Assembly: GCA_964019055.1 (NCBI GenBank)
Contig: OZ025213.1
Span: 8,482,472 to 8,546,471 of the forward strand
Direction of reading: 5' to 3'
Source of the DNA: Anthopleura xanthogrammica
Lineage: Eukaryota; Cnidaria; Anthozoa; Actiniaria; Actiniidae
DNA: 64,000 nt
The position numbers and the translations under genes were made by a program. The notes below the pieces were generated by a model, which worked only from the letters and a program-made list of their open reading frames with translations, was not told the DNA's origin and did not search any database. This document shows positions 12,605-24,139 of this stretch, piece after piece (within the stretch, counting starts at the first letter, position 1; each line of letters opens with the position of its first letter).

Positions 12605-13200
12605 CGAAGTGGAAATGCTAGTATCCAGGGCAAATATCACAATACAATAGACAAGAATTTTGACATTCTTCACATTCACTTCTATATTGGGAAACCTGTG
12701 AACTGTGACGGAAAGCTGGTTGTTGGAAGTGGGGTCGGGTGGGATAAGACAGTCTTTATTCTTCAATCCCATTTAAAAGATTTTTTAGCCTCATTTACAC
12801 CTATGATACACCACAAAACTCTCCTTGTTATATAGTTTTTCAGCTTGTTCGTTTTTAGTGACAATAAGGGGCGCTTTTTATGAAGATTGTCCGAAAAAGA
12901 TAAGTTACCCTCCCCACGTCCCTCCCCACCCCAGTAAGTTTTTGTGGTGCCCAACTCATGCCCAGGCTATGAAGTGTTCGAAAAAGCGCGCGCCCAGCTG
13001 CCCTTTTGCTTAAAAAACTTAGTCTTTTTAACTTTTACCTTACATTTGTTTTCCTTTTTCTCTTGAAAAATATCTAACTTTTCTTTTTATCACTATCTTT
13101 ATTTTGTCAAAAAGTATTTTAATGCTTTTAGTTTTAAACCGATCAAGTAAGACATTTGGGTTTCCTGTGGTGGACTTCCAAATAAGGTTTTTCACAAAAA

Positions 13201-13290
13201 TGACGTCCTCGCTAATTATTACGTCATTGATATCATTATGACGTTTCAAAATTAGTTCTACACTTGTAGTAAACTTTACTTGACGTCTTA
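13201..13290. promoter_or_regulatory. Cluster of TGACGT (CRE/ATF-like) half-sites, copy 1
   Basis: TGACGT or its complement occurs at 13201, 13221, 13239 and 13281, four times in 90 bp, just upstream of the cystin-like start and between two divergent genes. The corresponding four sites in unit 2 (15990-16075) are largely kept although the surrounding sequence has diverged. Binding by CREB/ATF factors is an inference. Confidence 0.35.
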
Positions 13291-13342
13291 AAATTTGCTC
13301 CACAAAAAGAGGAAGGAAATTGTGAAAAAAAAGGATAGTAAA

Positions 13343-14107
13343 ATGGGAAATTGTTTTTCCCAGCTCAAGAAAAACAAAGTTTCACCGGAAGTGAGAAAAG
13401 TGGCTAAATCTCACGCCAAAAGCAACGATAGCCGCTTGTCTTTAATTTTCGGAAGAGAGAACAGAAAAACTGGTACGAACAAATCAGAGCTCGTGGTTGG
13501 CGAGGAGAATTGCGGAGGTTTGACCAAATCAGGTTCTAGCGAGGTAACTCTGGAAACCAAATCAACGAATCCTTGGCCAAGAAGTGACACTTCTTTGGAA
13601 GACATTTTGGGTTCTTCGTCGTTTCTCTTGGACGATGACACGCAGCCAAAACAGGCTGATAATGTACGCGATGCTGATCAGCTTATCCGAGAACTGGACA
13701 AGATCAACTGCATCCGCGTTAACGACCATGCAGTGACCAACAGCAACCAAGAAACAGCAACATACGAATGTAATGTATCACGTCCCAAGACCAGAAGAGG
13801 TCCAGTAACAGAACCAAGAGGTCAGGCATGCCCTATGAACAAGGTTGTCAGTGCTCAAAAGGAAAACAACAGCCAAGACCTGAAGCGCGAAGCAGGAAAC
13901 AAGCAACAAATTTCCGTAGTACCTGCGAATTGTGCGCGGGACAAGTTTAAGCCGGTTGCCGTCCAAAAATGTGTACGATTCGTGCCGGATATTTCAAGTG
14001 GTGACGTCCTTGAAGAAGTGGACAAAAAGCCAGTCACTCCTTTGGTTTATGATGACAAGGAGTTGGGTCTGATAGATCAGATCGAGGATGAGTATGGCAT
14101 TAGATAA
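13343..14107 (+). CDS. Cystin-like N-myristoylated protein, copy 1
   Basis: Single-exon frame of 254 aa. I start at the ATG giving MGNCFSQLKK rather than 48 nt upstream: it creates a classic N-myristoylation motif (Gly2) with a palmitoylatable Cys4 and a basic patch, and sequence conservation between the two copies begins just before it. The middle is low-complexity and polar, with an acidic/hydrophobic stretch (SLEDILGSSSFLLDDD) and a short helix-like segment (ADQLIRELDKI). The C-terminus has PLVYDDKELGLIDQIEDEY. From memory this end resembles vertebrate cystin, a myristoylated ciliary membrane protein; that match is tentative. Expected location is the inner face of a membrane, possibly the cilium. 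An AATAAA lies ~405 nt downstream. It is divergent from ABHD2 and almost identical to copy 2. Confidence 0.75.
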   Translation: MGNCFSQLKKNKVSPEVRKVAKSHAKSNDSRLSLIFGRENRKTGTNKSELVVGEENCGGLTKSGSSEVTLETKSTNPWPRSDTSLEDILGSSSFLLDDDTQPKQADNVRDADQLIRELDKINCIRVNDHAVTNSNQETATYECNVSRPKTRRGPVTEPRGQACPMNKVVSAQKENNSQDLKREAGNKQQISVVPANCARDKFKPVAVQKCVRFVPDISSGDVLEEVDKKPVTPLVYDDKELGLIDQIEDEYGIR

Positions 14108-14510
14108 ATGATATACAATGATGATTGGATTGGCTGCAGTGGAGGATATTCATTTGGATGTACGTGCGTGCGGTAAAAGATGAAGGACTTCTGCGACGTG
14201 AACTGCAAGAATAAGTCCAAAAAGCAGAAACAAAGCAAGCATCACGAGATTTAACAGATGTAATCCCTAAACTGGGCTGCAGCCAAAAGACAATCTAATT
14301 TAGTCCCACTTTCCTTTTTTTCTTCTTCTTTTTTTCCATTTCTCTTCTTTTCTCTTTCTTGTTCCTCGGTACATATCGTACAATTTAAAATCCGCGCACT
14401 GGATGATTATGTTACATACTGTATAAATGATTTTTACTTCAACAAAATGACTATATATATAATACATCATCTTTTCTGATTTTATTGATACATTTTATTT
14501 TATATTTCGT

Positions 14511-14516
14511 AATAAA
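14511..14516 (+). terminator. Candidate polyadenylation signal, cystin-like copy 1
   Basis: AATAAA about 405 nt after the stop codon, preserved at the same offset (17299) in the duplicate. Confidence 0.4.
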
Positions 14517-15989
14517 AATATAAAAGTATTAAAACACATTTCAAATTAATAATAGTAGTCTATGATATTTGCTTCGAGTTCTTTTATAAATGACATTTGA
14601 TCGAGATCTAGACTGGTTGAGATATATTTGATTGATGTACTAGACCATTCAGGCCGCGGGTCTAATGATATAATATATATAGAACGCTACATAAGAGACA
14701 GCGATTAACTCCATAACACACCAAAGACTTATCGGAAATAGGCTTAAGTTTATATCAAGTATAGACTAATAACAGTTAATAAAATACAATAATTATATAT
14801 CCTACGTCATAATGTCGTTATCAATTACAATGAAAAGTACAGATAGAAAGAGGGAATGCTTTTAATTTAAAGGCTCTCGTTTCAACATATATTGGAAATA
14901 TCCAAAGCAATGTGGCATCATGTTTGTCTCTTCTTTTGACCATGTTTGGAAGATGTTGATGTGACGTCAGTACGAGATTGTCAGTCATTCTGAGAGTTTG
15001 TTCTGAAACGAATAAAATCAGGAGGCCCATTACTAAAGGCGTCAATCTATATCAAATGTAGTTGTCATGAGCCAGATTAGAGGGTAATATACCCTGGCCA
15101 TGAGGGGCTCCTGATAAAATATGCTTGAAGGAGTGGGGAGATAATTTAACGGGAAAAAGCCGTGCGTTACATAAGCCTGGGACTGCATTGGTTGTGCAAG
15201 CTTAAGCAGAGCAACAAATGCATGCGCAGCTACTGCAGTTAGTGAAAACATTAAGAGCACCTGCACTTTGGTATGTTACCATGCTTGGCTGTTTGTTCCT
15301 ACGTCACGCCAAGAATAAGCTCGGCAGAACAACGTGACCTCCGTTAATTTTAGCGTAACAAAAGGGATACTAACTACAGCTTCGACTATCAAGCAGGACT
15401 TCAATGTTTTCCGCCCTACACCCGATAATATAAAATTTTGTTCACCTATCTGCTCCCTACAGTACTACAGATTTCTTTATATATTCATGTTCAATTCATT
15501 CGCAAAGTGAGAATTCCGTTGGAAATGGGGTCGGGTGGGACAAGACAGTCTTTATTCTTCAATCCCATTTAAGAGATTCTTTAGCCTCATTTACACGTAC
15601 CTGTGATACACCACGAAACTCTTCTTTCTTTACAGTTTTTCTGGTTGTACCTTTTTAGTGACAATAAGGGGCGCTTTTTATGAAGGTTGTCCGAAAAAGA
15701 TAAGTTACCCTCCCCACCCCTGTAAAAGTTTTTGTGGTGCCCAACTCGTGCCCAGGCTATGAACTGTTCGAAAAAGCGCGCGCCCAGCTGCTCTTTTGCT
15801 TAAAAAACTTAGTCTTTTTAACTTTTACCTTGGATTTTTTTCCTTTTTCTCTTGATAAATATCTAACTTTTCTTTTTATCACTATCTTTATTTCTCAAAA
15901 AGTATTTTAATACTTTTAAGTTTTAAACCGATCAAGTAAGACATTTGGGTTTCTTGTGGTGGACTTCCAAATAAGGTTTCTCCTAAAAA

Positions 15990-16075
15990 TGACGTCCTCG
16001 CTCCTTATTTCGTCATTGATATCATTATGACGTTTCAAAATTAGTTCTACACTTGTAGTAAACTTTGATTGACGT
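15990..16075. promoter_or_regulatory. Cluster of TGACGT half-sites, copy 2
   Basis: Sites at 15990, 16011 (complement, CGTCAT), 16028 and 16070 correspond to the four sites upstream of copy 1. Their retention inside an otherwise diverged stretch hints at constraint. Confidence 0.35.
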
Positions 16076-16130
16076 CTTTATATTTGCTCCAAAAAAGAGA
16101 AAGGAAATTGTAAGAAAAAACAATAATAAA

Positions 16131-16895
16131 ATGGGAAATTGTTTTTCCCAGCTCAAGAAAAACAAAGTTTCACCGGAAGTGAGAAAAGTGGCTAAATCTC
16201 ACGCCAAAAGCAACGATAGCCGCTTGTCTTTAATTTTCGGAAGAGAGAACAGAAAAACTGGTACGAACAAATCAGAGCTCGTGGTTGGCGAGGAGAATTG
16301 CGGAGGTTTGACCAAATCAGGTTCTAGCGAGGTAACTCTGGAAACCAAATCAACGAATCCTTGGCCAAGAAGTGACACTTCTTTGGAAGACATTTTGGGT
16401 TCTTCGTCGTTTCTCTTGGACGATGACACGCAGCCAAAACAGGCTGATAATGTACGCGATGCTGATCAGCTTATCCGAGAACTGGACAAGATCAACTGCA
16501 TCCGCGTTAACGACCATGCAGTGACCAACAGCAACCAAGAAACAGCAACATACGAATGTAATGTATCACGTCCCAAGACCAGAAGAGGTCCAGTAACAGA
16601 ACCAAGAGGTCAGGCATGCCCTATGAACAAGGTTGTCAGTGCTCAAAAGGAAAACAACAGCCAAGACCTGAAGCGCGAAGCAGGAAACAAGCAACAAATT
16701 TCCGTAGTACCTGCGAATTGTGCGCGGGACAAGTTTAAGCCGGTTGCCGTCCAAAAATGTGTACGATTCGTGCCGGATATTTCAAGTGGTGACGTCCTTG
16801 AAGAAGTGGACAAAAAGCCAGTCACTCCTTTGGTTTATGATGACAAGGAGTTGGGTCTGATAGATCAGATCGAGGATGAGTATGGCATTAGATAA
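16131..16895 (+). CDS. Cystin-like N-myristoylated protein, copy 2
   Basis: Single-exon frame of 254 aa, residue-for-residue identical to copy 1 from MGNCFSQL to the stop. The upstream in-frame extension differs completely between copies, which supports the MGNC start. The same AATAAA follows at 17299. It is convergent with the VEGF-like gene, whose stop is at 18468, and its upstream region is the duplicate of the ABHD2/cystin intergenic interval but no longer faces ABHD2 directly. Function as for copy 1: a lipid-anchored, probably membrane- or cilium-associated protein, tentatively cystin-like. Identity with diverged flanks suggests recent gene conversion or strong constraint; an assembly artefact must also be considered. 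Confidence 0.75.
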   Translation: MGNCFSQLKKNKVSPEVRKVAKSHAKSNDSRLSLIFGRENRKTGTNKSELVVGEENCGGLTKSGSSEVTLETKSTNPWPRSDTSLEDILGSSSFLLDDDTQPKQADNVRDADQLIRELDKINCIRVNDHAVTNSNQETATYECNVSRPKTRRGPVTEPRGQACPMNKVVSAQKENNSQDLKREAGNKQQISVVPANCARDKFKPVAVQKCVRFVPDISSGDVLEEVDKKPVTPLVYDDKELGLIDQIEDEYGIR

Positions 16896-17298
16896 ATGAT
16901 ATACAATGATGATTGGATTGGCTGCAGTGGAGGATATTCATTTGGATGTACGTGCGTGCGGTAAAAGATGAAGGACTTCTGCGACGTGAACTGCAAGAAT
17001 AAGTCCAAAAAGCAGAAACAAAGCAAGCATCACGAGATTTAACAGATGTAATCCCTAAACTGGGCTGCAGCCAAAAGACAATCTAATTTAGTCCCACTTT
17101 CCTTTTTTTCTTCTTCTTTTTTTCCATTTCTCTTCTTTTCTCTTTCTTGTTCCTCGGTACATATCGTACAATTTAAAATCCGCGCACTGGATGATTATGT
17201 TACATACTGTATAAATGATTTTTACTTCAACAAAATGACTATATATATAATACATCATCTTTTCTGATTTTATTGATACATTTTATTTTATATTTCGT

Positions 17299-17304
17299 AA
17301 TAAA
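17299..17304 (+). terminator. Candidate polyadenylation signal, cystin-like copy 2
   Basis: AATAAA at the same distance from the stop codon as in copy 1. Confidence 0.4.
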
Positions 17305-18467
17305 AATATAAAAGTATTAAAACACATTTCAAATTAATAATAGTAGTCTATGATATTTGCTTCGAGTTCTTTTATAAATGACATTTGATCGAGATCTAGA
17401 CTGGTTGAGATATATTTGATTGATGTACTAGACCATTCAGGCCGCGGGTCTAATGATATAATATAGAACGCTTATGAAACATAAGAGACAGCGATTAACT
17501 CCATAACACACCAAAGACTTATCGGAAATAGGCTTAAGTTTATATCAAGTATAGACTAATAACAGTTAATAAAATACAATAATTATATATCCTACGTCAT
17601 AATGTCGTTATCAATTACAATAAAAAGTACAGATAGAAAGAGGGAATGCTTTCAAATTAAAGGCTCTCGTTTCAACATATATTGGAAATATCCAAAGCAA
17701 TGTGGCATCATGTTTGTCTCTTCTTTTGACCATGTTTGGAAGATGTTGATGTGACGTCAGTACGAGATTGTCAGTCATTCTGAGAGTTTGTTCTGAAACG
17801 AATAAAATCAGGAGGCCCATTACTAAAGGCGTCAGTCTATATTAAATGTAGTTGCCATGAGTCGGATTAGAGGGAAATATACCCACTCCATGAGGGGCTC
17901 CTGATAAAATATGCTTGAAGGAGTGGGGAGATAATTTAACGGGAAAAAGCCGTGCGTTACATAAGCCTGGGACGGCGCAGAGCAAGAAATGCATACACAG
18001 CTACTGCCGTTAGTGAAAACATTAAGAGCACCTGCACTTTGGTATGTTACCATGCTTGGCTGTTTGTTCCTACGTCACGCCAAGAATAAGCTCGGCAGAA
18101 CAACGTGACCTCCGTTAATTTTAGCGTAACAAAAGGAATACTAACTACAGCTTCGAACACAAGCAGGGATTCAATGTTTTCCGCCCTACACCCGATAATA
18201 TAAAATTTTGTACGCCTATCTGCTACCTACAGTACTACAGATTTCTTTATATATTCATGTTCAATTCAGTCGGTTTCATCCCTGTTCCGGTGTACCTAGT
18301 GACATACGGAAAAGTCTCGAGTTCAAGTTCGGTGCTCCCGACTAATCTCCGAAAGACGAACAAGAAGCTCGGTCGTCGCAAGTGAAACTGTGGTTCATAC
18401 ATTATGTGATCACATATATCTTTTTAACAGTCAAGCTCGTTCCACTAACCAGTCGATTGGCAAGTCG

Positions 18468-21400
18468 CTAAACATCAAGTATACAATTGCAGGTTCTGCG
18501 ATTCTTCCTGAATCCTAGAGGACAGATCGGGAATCTCGGACAGTAGCATCGACAGTTTTTCTGGTTCCTTACTTTATTAGCTCTACACGCAGACGTCTTA
18601 CACACGCACTTGCACTTTTCTGGACTCCACTGAAATCTCCTTGGACAAGTGATATCGCTAGGAGGATGGCATAAACACTTACATCTGATGCGGTCCCAGC
18701 GATGGTAGGCGGGACAGGGTCTTGATTTTGCTCTGCATTCACACCTACAATTGTCTTGTGAAAACACTTGTGTCGAAGGATCGCAATCTGATGGCTTGGT
18801 GATGCATCGACACCCGCACCGAGTGTGGTTTGCCATCGGGATTATGCGATTTCCGTTATACAATTGGTCTTTGCTGTCACTTGGAGAGTTCCATGACACA
18901 AGGAAAGTAAGCAGACTTATATTTTCTGTTGCTAAAAGGAACAATTTAAGTATACATGAGAAATAATGTTCGGGAGCTTGCGCTTGGATTCTTTATAACA
19001 ATATTAAGGAACAAACGAACGAGGAAACGAAGGTCAACGAAGGGAGGGAGGGAGGGAGGGAGGGAGGGAGAGAGGGAGGGAGGGAGGGAGAGAGAAAGAG
19101 GTGGAATGAGGAATAAACTTAAAGAAAACGTTTTTCTTAAAAATTCCTATTTGACCTGCACCAATCCAAGGCACAATGCTCTTATATGGAACGAACGGTT
19201 TCTTAAGCACGGTCAGTTTACGGTTTATAAGCAAGGAACGGTTTCTTTTAAGAGCACTTCCAGCTGACGTGAGAAGTCAATTTTCGCAGGCTTCATGACA
19301 CCTAAGTTTTGCATTGACTTCATTTCTACGTAACTATTTCAGATCAGCTGGTTAGAGTTATGTCTACTTAATTTCATTGGTACCTGTTGCAGCACATTCC
19401 TGAACCCTTGGCTTAGTACTACAAGACCCAGCACAACGATGAAGCATAATATGTAAGGGGTAATAAAAACCCTGGTGATGTCCTGGCTGTGGAACTTCAA
19501 TGACTGTAGGATACGGCTTACACGACGCCTCATCGAGTGCAATGGGTGGGCTGGTGTCATCATGGAAAGAAACCACTCGCGTGCGACCAATTGTGACTAG
19601 AAGTTGAGAAAAATATTTACAAAGGATTGGTTATCATTTCATTACGAACCTAATTTCTTTCTGTAGGCTAGAGCTAGATCGAGAGGTGGGGTTCCTGTGG
19701 AAGGCTATACTCAAATCCGACGTCAACACTCGTTCACATCGGCCGAAAGAACGAGGTGTAGGTCTATTGTGATGCTGCCTCGTTCTGTTGTTTTATAAGA
19801 CAATGAAGGTCCTTTTAGCCGATGTGAACGAGTGCTGACCAAATCGGTCCACAGGGAGCCCAATTTAGATAAAAGTAAAAGGTGAAAATAAAATTGGAAA
19901 ACAAATCGACTCTAGTTAACTATTTTAATCCAAGGCTAAGTAATATGTCGTCTATAATACAAACGAGCAAAAAAAAATCCATAAAAAATGCACTAGAACA
20001 TTTTTTGTCGCGCGCGCCTACGTTTTCTTCATAATTCCCCTATGGTATCCTACAGTACGTCGATATGTGTCAGTATACTTAGATCATGACATGTCAAAGT
20101 GTACATCCTTTATGCACCCCTCCCCCTAAGTCCTGCTGATGTATCCTGAGTCTATCACCCAGTTTTTACAAAATACCTAAAAAATATAAATATGAAGTTT
20201 AAAGGTCATGGTTTTATTGATAAAAATATTTACCACTCTTCAACTTGGCGTTTTTGGGTCGCTTGTAATTCTTAGTTTTCGTAGCTATTAAATGCATCCA
20301 TCCTCCTTGCTTCCGGTATCGTGGTGTTGGCGGTGGAGGTGGTACCAGAGAAATGTTCCCTAAGTCAAAAGCCTTCATGAATGAGTCAAGGCTGTTGACA
20401 TTTGCCATGATACGTTTTAAGTCTGCTGGCAAGATCTGAAAGGTTAAAAAAGGATATCCATTACTCATTTTAAATAACACATGCGGGACATCCTCGTGTC
20501 CACAAGTGCCGTACAGACTATTATATTCTATATTTCATATTACAATTATCACTCTGCGTAAGGGACTCTTCTTTGAAGTTTGTTTCACACGCACTATAAA
20601 CCACTACGCACAACACTCCACTACGCACAACACTCCACTACGCACAACACTCCACTACGCACAACACTCTGCACTCAACCAAATGTTAATTTTTAAGGGA
20701 GAAAAAACCTGTCTGAACCTGGAAGAAACCCCTCGTGGCGAGGGAAAGAACAGCACATCAAAGAGCCTAGTCTGATAGATAGTGCACTTATTAACAACTT
20801 GTTTACAATGGGCCTGCCCCCCTCGAAATCCTTTTGAAGGCATTTTGAGGGGCATTTTCAACATATTCAATATCGTAATTGAGGGGTCTATTGACCGTTA
20901 AAGGCGGGAGCACTTAGAGGGGTTTGGTTTCATTTTGGTTTAATGCAACATATTTATTGCATTAAAGTTATGGCAATTGGAAAATTAGTTTTGACAGAAG
21001 TCTGGTTTTGATATCATTTTATTTAGAATTAAAATTGAAATAAAGTTTACGATGAATTATATAAGTCAGTGTTTTAAAAACTTATATGACCTTATGTGGC
21101 CCGCCCCTAAAATGGGCTAAAAAATCCCTGACCTTCCCCAAATAGGCGCTCAAAAAAACACAGCAGCTTTCCTCCCACTTAATAGTGACTAGTTCCTAAT
21201 CGCTAAGGTGATTTTTTACCGAAAAAACATCATGCAATGAGCTGATAAGCCGAGTATAATGATATCACTGTATCACTGATAAGAACACTGAGAAGAGAGC
21301 ATCTTGACCTTTATCACCATGCAGATGCGTCCAAGGTCTTTTTGCTGAATTCTTACATGACTAGTGAAATGAACTCGTCAGCGCTTGCCACTCTTCGGTT

Positions 21401-22259
21401 GGTTGTTAAAACCTTATACTGTTACAGTAGTTATAATATTGTTCCTGATTTGTGTTGCTTGTTTGAGTTTGTTTGTTTTTAAATAATCTATTGTTTTAAT
21501 GCTAAGGATCATGGCCACCAGAGGGGGCAACAATAGCAGCAAAACAAATGAAGTCATTGGTTTATGAGATGGTGAAAAGTGAAAACAGCTAACTGCTTTA
21601 GTAAATATCCCAATTTAAAGAAGATTTAGCCTGAATTTCTATTATACTTGCCCAAACAAGTCGTGACATCATACTGAAATAGGGCAATTTCCAGAGTGAT
21701 TTTTATATACCGGTGAAATCCTGGGGGGGTGAATACACTTGAGGATATTTAGCACTACTTTACTCTAATTCTTTTGTTTTTTAAATCTTCATTACTTTTC
21801 TCTATATACAAATTACTAATGAGGATGAAGTCCTTATATAAAGATTTCATCCTTAACCCCGACCCCCCCCCCAAAAAAAAAACGGCAAGAAGCAGGGGGG
21901 AAACGGAAGAGGAAAAAAGATCGCAAACAGGAGTTAGTTAGCTATAAGTAGATGAACATTAGACTCGGCCACGAATTACGAATCAGTAGACCCCTAAGCC
22001 TCCCGGCTGAGCTGAGGAAGTACCAAGCCATGAGCAGAATATCTAAGTTTTCTTTCCGGCACACATCAGTGGTCCATATACAGTACTGTGTGTAGTGCTG
22101 TTTGTCTTCTATGTAAATTGTAAATTGTCTGATGTCGGTTCAACGTAAAAGACATGTTATGAAAGTCTAATTTTTATGAGAGAAAAAGATATAGAACTTT
22201 TTACTTACATGTAAGGCTAGGAGAAGCGTGGCTAGCAAAAATTTGAAATTTAAAGGCGT
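18468..22259 (-). CDS. VEGF/PDGF-family growth factor with CxCxC tail
   Basis: Exons: 18468-18931 (to stop TAG), 19384-19596, 20234-20435 and, tentatively, 22209-22259. All junctions are GT/AG and in phase. The last three exons give 292 aa: a proline-rich propeptide (LVPPPPPTPR), then the cystine-knot domain starting at SCKPYP, through LHRCAGSCS and QEC to ANHTRCGC, then about five CxCxC units (CRCEC, CKCLC, CKCVC, CRCYC) like the Balbiani-ring-type tail of VEGF-C/D. All six knot cysteines are present; the two that form inter-chain bridges in VEGF-A are His and Ser here. Exon 22209-22259 encodes a signal-peptide-like core (FKFLLATLLLALH) but has no ATG, so the start lies in an unseen upstream exon. 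A secreted ligand for a VEGFR/PDGFR-type receptor is expected. Confidence 0.85.
19040..19105 (+). repeat. (GGGA)n purine-rich microsatellite
   Basis: About 60 bp of GGGA/GAGA repeats within the intron between the last two VEGF-like exons. Frames across it are repeat translations. Confidence 0.85.
19725..19846. repeat. Inverted repeat in VEGF-like intron
   Basis: CAACACTCGTTCACATCGG at the left is matched by CCGATGTGAACGAGTGCTG at the right, with AACGAGG/CCTCGTT pairs inside. A short foldback element of about 120 bp. Confidence 0.7.
20597..20672 (+). repeat. 17-bp tandem repeat (CACTACGCACAACACTC)
   Basis: About four and a half copies of the 17-bp unit. It sits upstream (5' side) of the propeptide exon of the VEGF-like gene. 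No gene is seen between here and 22209. Confidence 0.85.
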
Positions 22260-23862
22260 CTAAAAATCCAACTGTTAAATGACGCAACCATGCGAATCCG
22301 TAGTAAATAAACCAGTTAATGGTGATAGATAACGGTGACTTAGGTTGTTGGACCTTGTTGATCTGTTAATTTATTGCAACAACAAAACATTTTTTAAAAA
22401 AACTTTTAAAAGAGGTAGACTTACTTTTCCTTTAGGATTTTTAATAACAGTTTTCAGTAAAACATCCCGTGAGCTTCAAGTTTCGCTTTCGGATTAAGTC
22501 TTCCTTATCACCGCCTTCAAGGTTGTATTTACGGTTAAACGAAGATTAGTCAAGCTCTGTGTTAAGCGAATTAAATGTTTCGAGCTGTACTTTATAATTG
22601 CTACGACAGAGGTCAAAATACAACTGCGTGAAGATCAAAACTGCTGGTGAACATTAGTCTTCAAAAGCACATGCAATATCAGGAATCAGTTTACTTAGGC
22701 ATAAGTTCGTTACTTACTATTCCACAAGTGGCCAATGGCGACAAAACAGCAACCCACAAATATAACCATATCCTCGACATTTTCCTTCCTTTATGGATAG
22801 CAAACTTGACGTTCTGTGAGGTAATCGGTTTTCAACTGAATGTCGATGAACGTCACCTTATCTCTTTTAGTGTTGTAAGTTAAATGCTGAAAAGCGATAC
22901 CGCATGGAGTGAGCCAATTATGTCAGGCGTGATTTGAGCACTTCCGGTCATTAATGCTTAGTTGACACTGTTGTACTGTTGTCCTCTTCTCTTTGGCATT
23001 CAATAAACAATGATTAAGCGTGGAATCTTGAAGCATTGTGCTTTCTATTTCTGAGCCAAACAGGAAACAGCGACTCCCTGTCGGCTTAGATGTTTGTACG
23101 AATTCAATTGATTTGTGTCTCTGGCTTTAGGAAAATGAAATTTAGAAAGCTGAGCATTTGCTGAAATTGGTTTTCACTTTGCTAAAAAGTACATAAGAAA
23201 AATCTGTTGGGGATTTTCAAAATCTGAGAACTGAAGAATAAAAAGAAAGCAAGAAAAAATATATTAGAGAAAAGAAGACAGTTATCAGTTCACAACAGAG
23301 AAGATGGGATTTCCAGAGAACTTGAGCGGAAAGATATATAGGGACAGAATATGTTCAGGTGTACATTGCATTACTTTTTAGAAATCATTATCATCGTCGT
23401 CGTCACCATTACCGCATATCAGAGCAGGCATATAGAACAGTCAATATTTATACCTTGTTGCGATTTGGAGCCGCCAATACGGGTTTATATTGGCGGCTAG
23501 TTGGGAGAAAATATATGCCGTATTGGCCGTAGTCGCGAAGCGTCAATAACACAGTGTAACACAGTGCAAATTACATTTTCCGAAGACGATCTTGAAACCA
23601 AACTTTTTTTATTCTGCTGTTGATAACATTATTAAGCATCAATACTATGCATTTTCCGATCGCGAAGGAACAAGTTTAAGCGGTGAAAACGGCTAAAAAG
23701 TTGGTGATTTGTTTGTTTTTGAATAAATGTTTTGTCGGTTTCAGTTTCATAGCGTGCGCTGCTGACGCTATCTCACGTCATTCGCGCGCTCGGAGTTTTT
23801 TCTTGAGATTTTCAATGTCGGACGGTAATGTTTGTAAGGTTTTTCATGTATATTATCAACAA

Positions 23863-23964
23863 GTAATCATATGATTTCTCGTTTAATTTGGGATAATTCG
23901 AACTCTTTTGAAAAACACACTCGTGCAAATTAATCCCAAATTGAACTCGAAACCATATGATTAC
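23863..23964. repeat. Short inverted repeat (31-bp arms)
   Basis: GTAATCATATGATTTCTCG at the left pairs with a right arm ending in CCATATGATTAC, with about four mismatches over 31 bp. A MITE of about 100 bp is possible. Confidence 0.6.
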
Positions 23965-24094
23965 CTATACTAATGTCATTATCGCTATTATCACCATCAT
24001 TATACTGATCATCGTCATCCCAACAGCACATTCATCACTACTATCGGTATAATCCTACCTTCACTACCACCTTGCACCACCAAAATGCTCATCC

Positions 24095-24107
24095 TCATCA
24101 CCACTAC

Positions 24108-24139
<32 letters not shown>

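Larger units (their letters stand above)
12720..15499. repeat. Tandem segmental duplication, unit 1 (~2.78 kb)
   Basis: Unit 1 starts near GTTGGAAGTGGGGTCGGG and ends at TTCATGTTCAATTCA. It matches unit 2 (15518-18269) in order along its full length, with about 18 unrelated bases between units. It contains the region upstream of ABHD2 exon 1, the cystin-like gene and ~1.4 kb of 3' flank. Confidence 0.9.
15518..18269. repeat. Tandem segmental duplication, unit 2 (~2.75 kb)
   Basis: Second copy of 12720-15499, offset 2788 bp at the start codons. It carries scattered substitutions and small indels in the first ~620 bp and after about 17618, but none that I can find in the coding sequence. A deletion of about 17 bp near 17975, where unit 1 reads CATTGGTTGTGCAAGC, distinguishes the 3' flanks. 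Confidence 0.9.

Noticed and set aside
12440..12772. ABHD2 start at the upstream ATG (MGLKNKD...)
   Set aside because: It adds 56 residues before the membrane segment that fit no ABHD2; the duplicated block begins inside it, suggesting untranslated sequence.
13411..14037. Minus-strand frames opposite the cystin-like gene (and their duplicates at 16199-16825)
   Set aside because: They are identical in both units because the opposite strand is; no domain, and the plus frame has the myristoylation start and full length.
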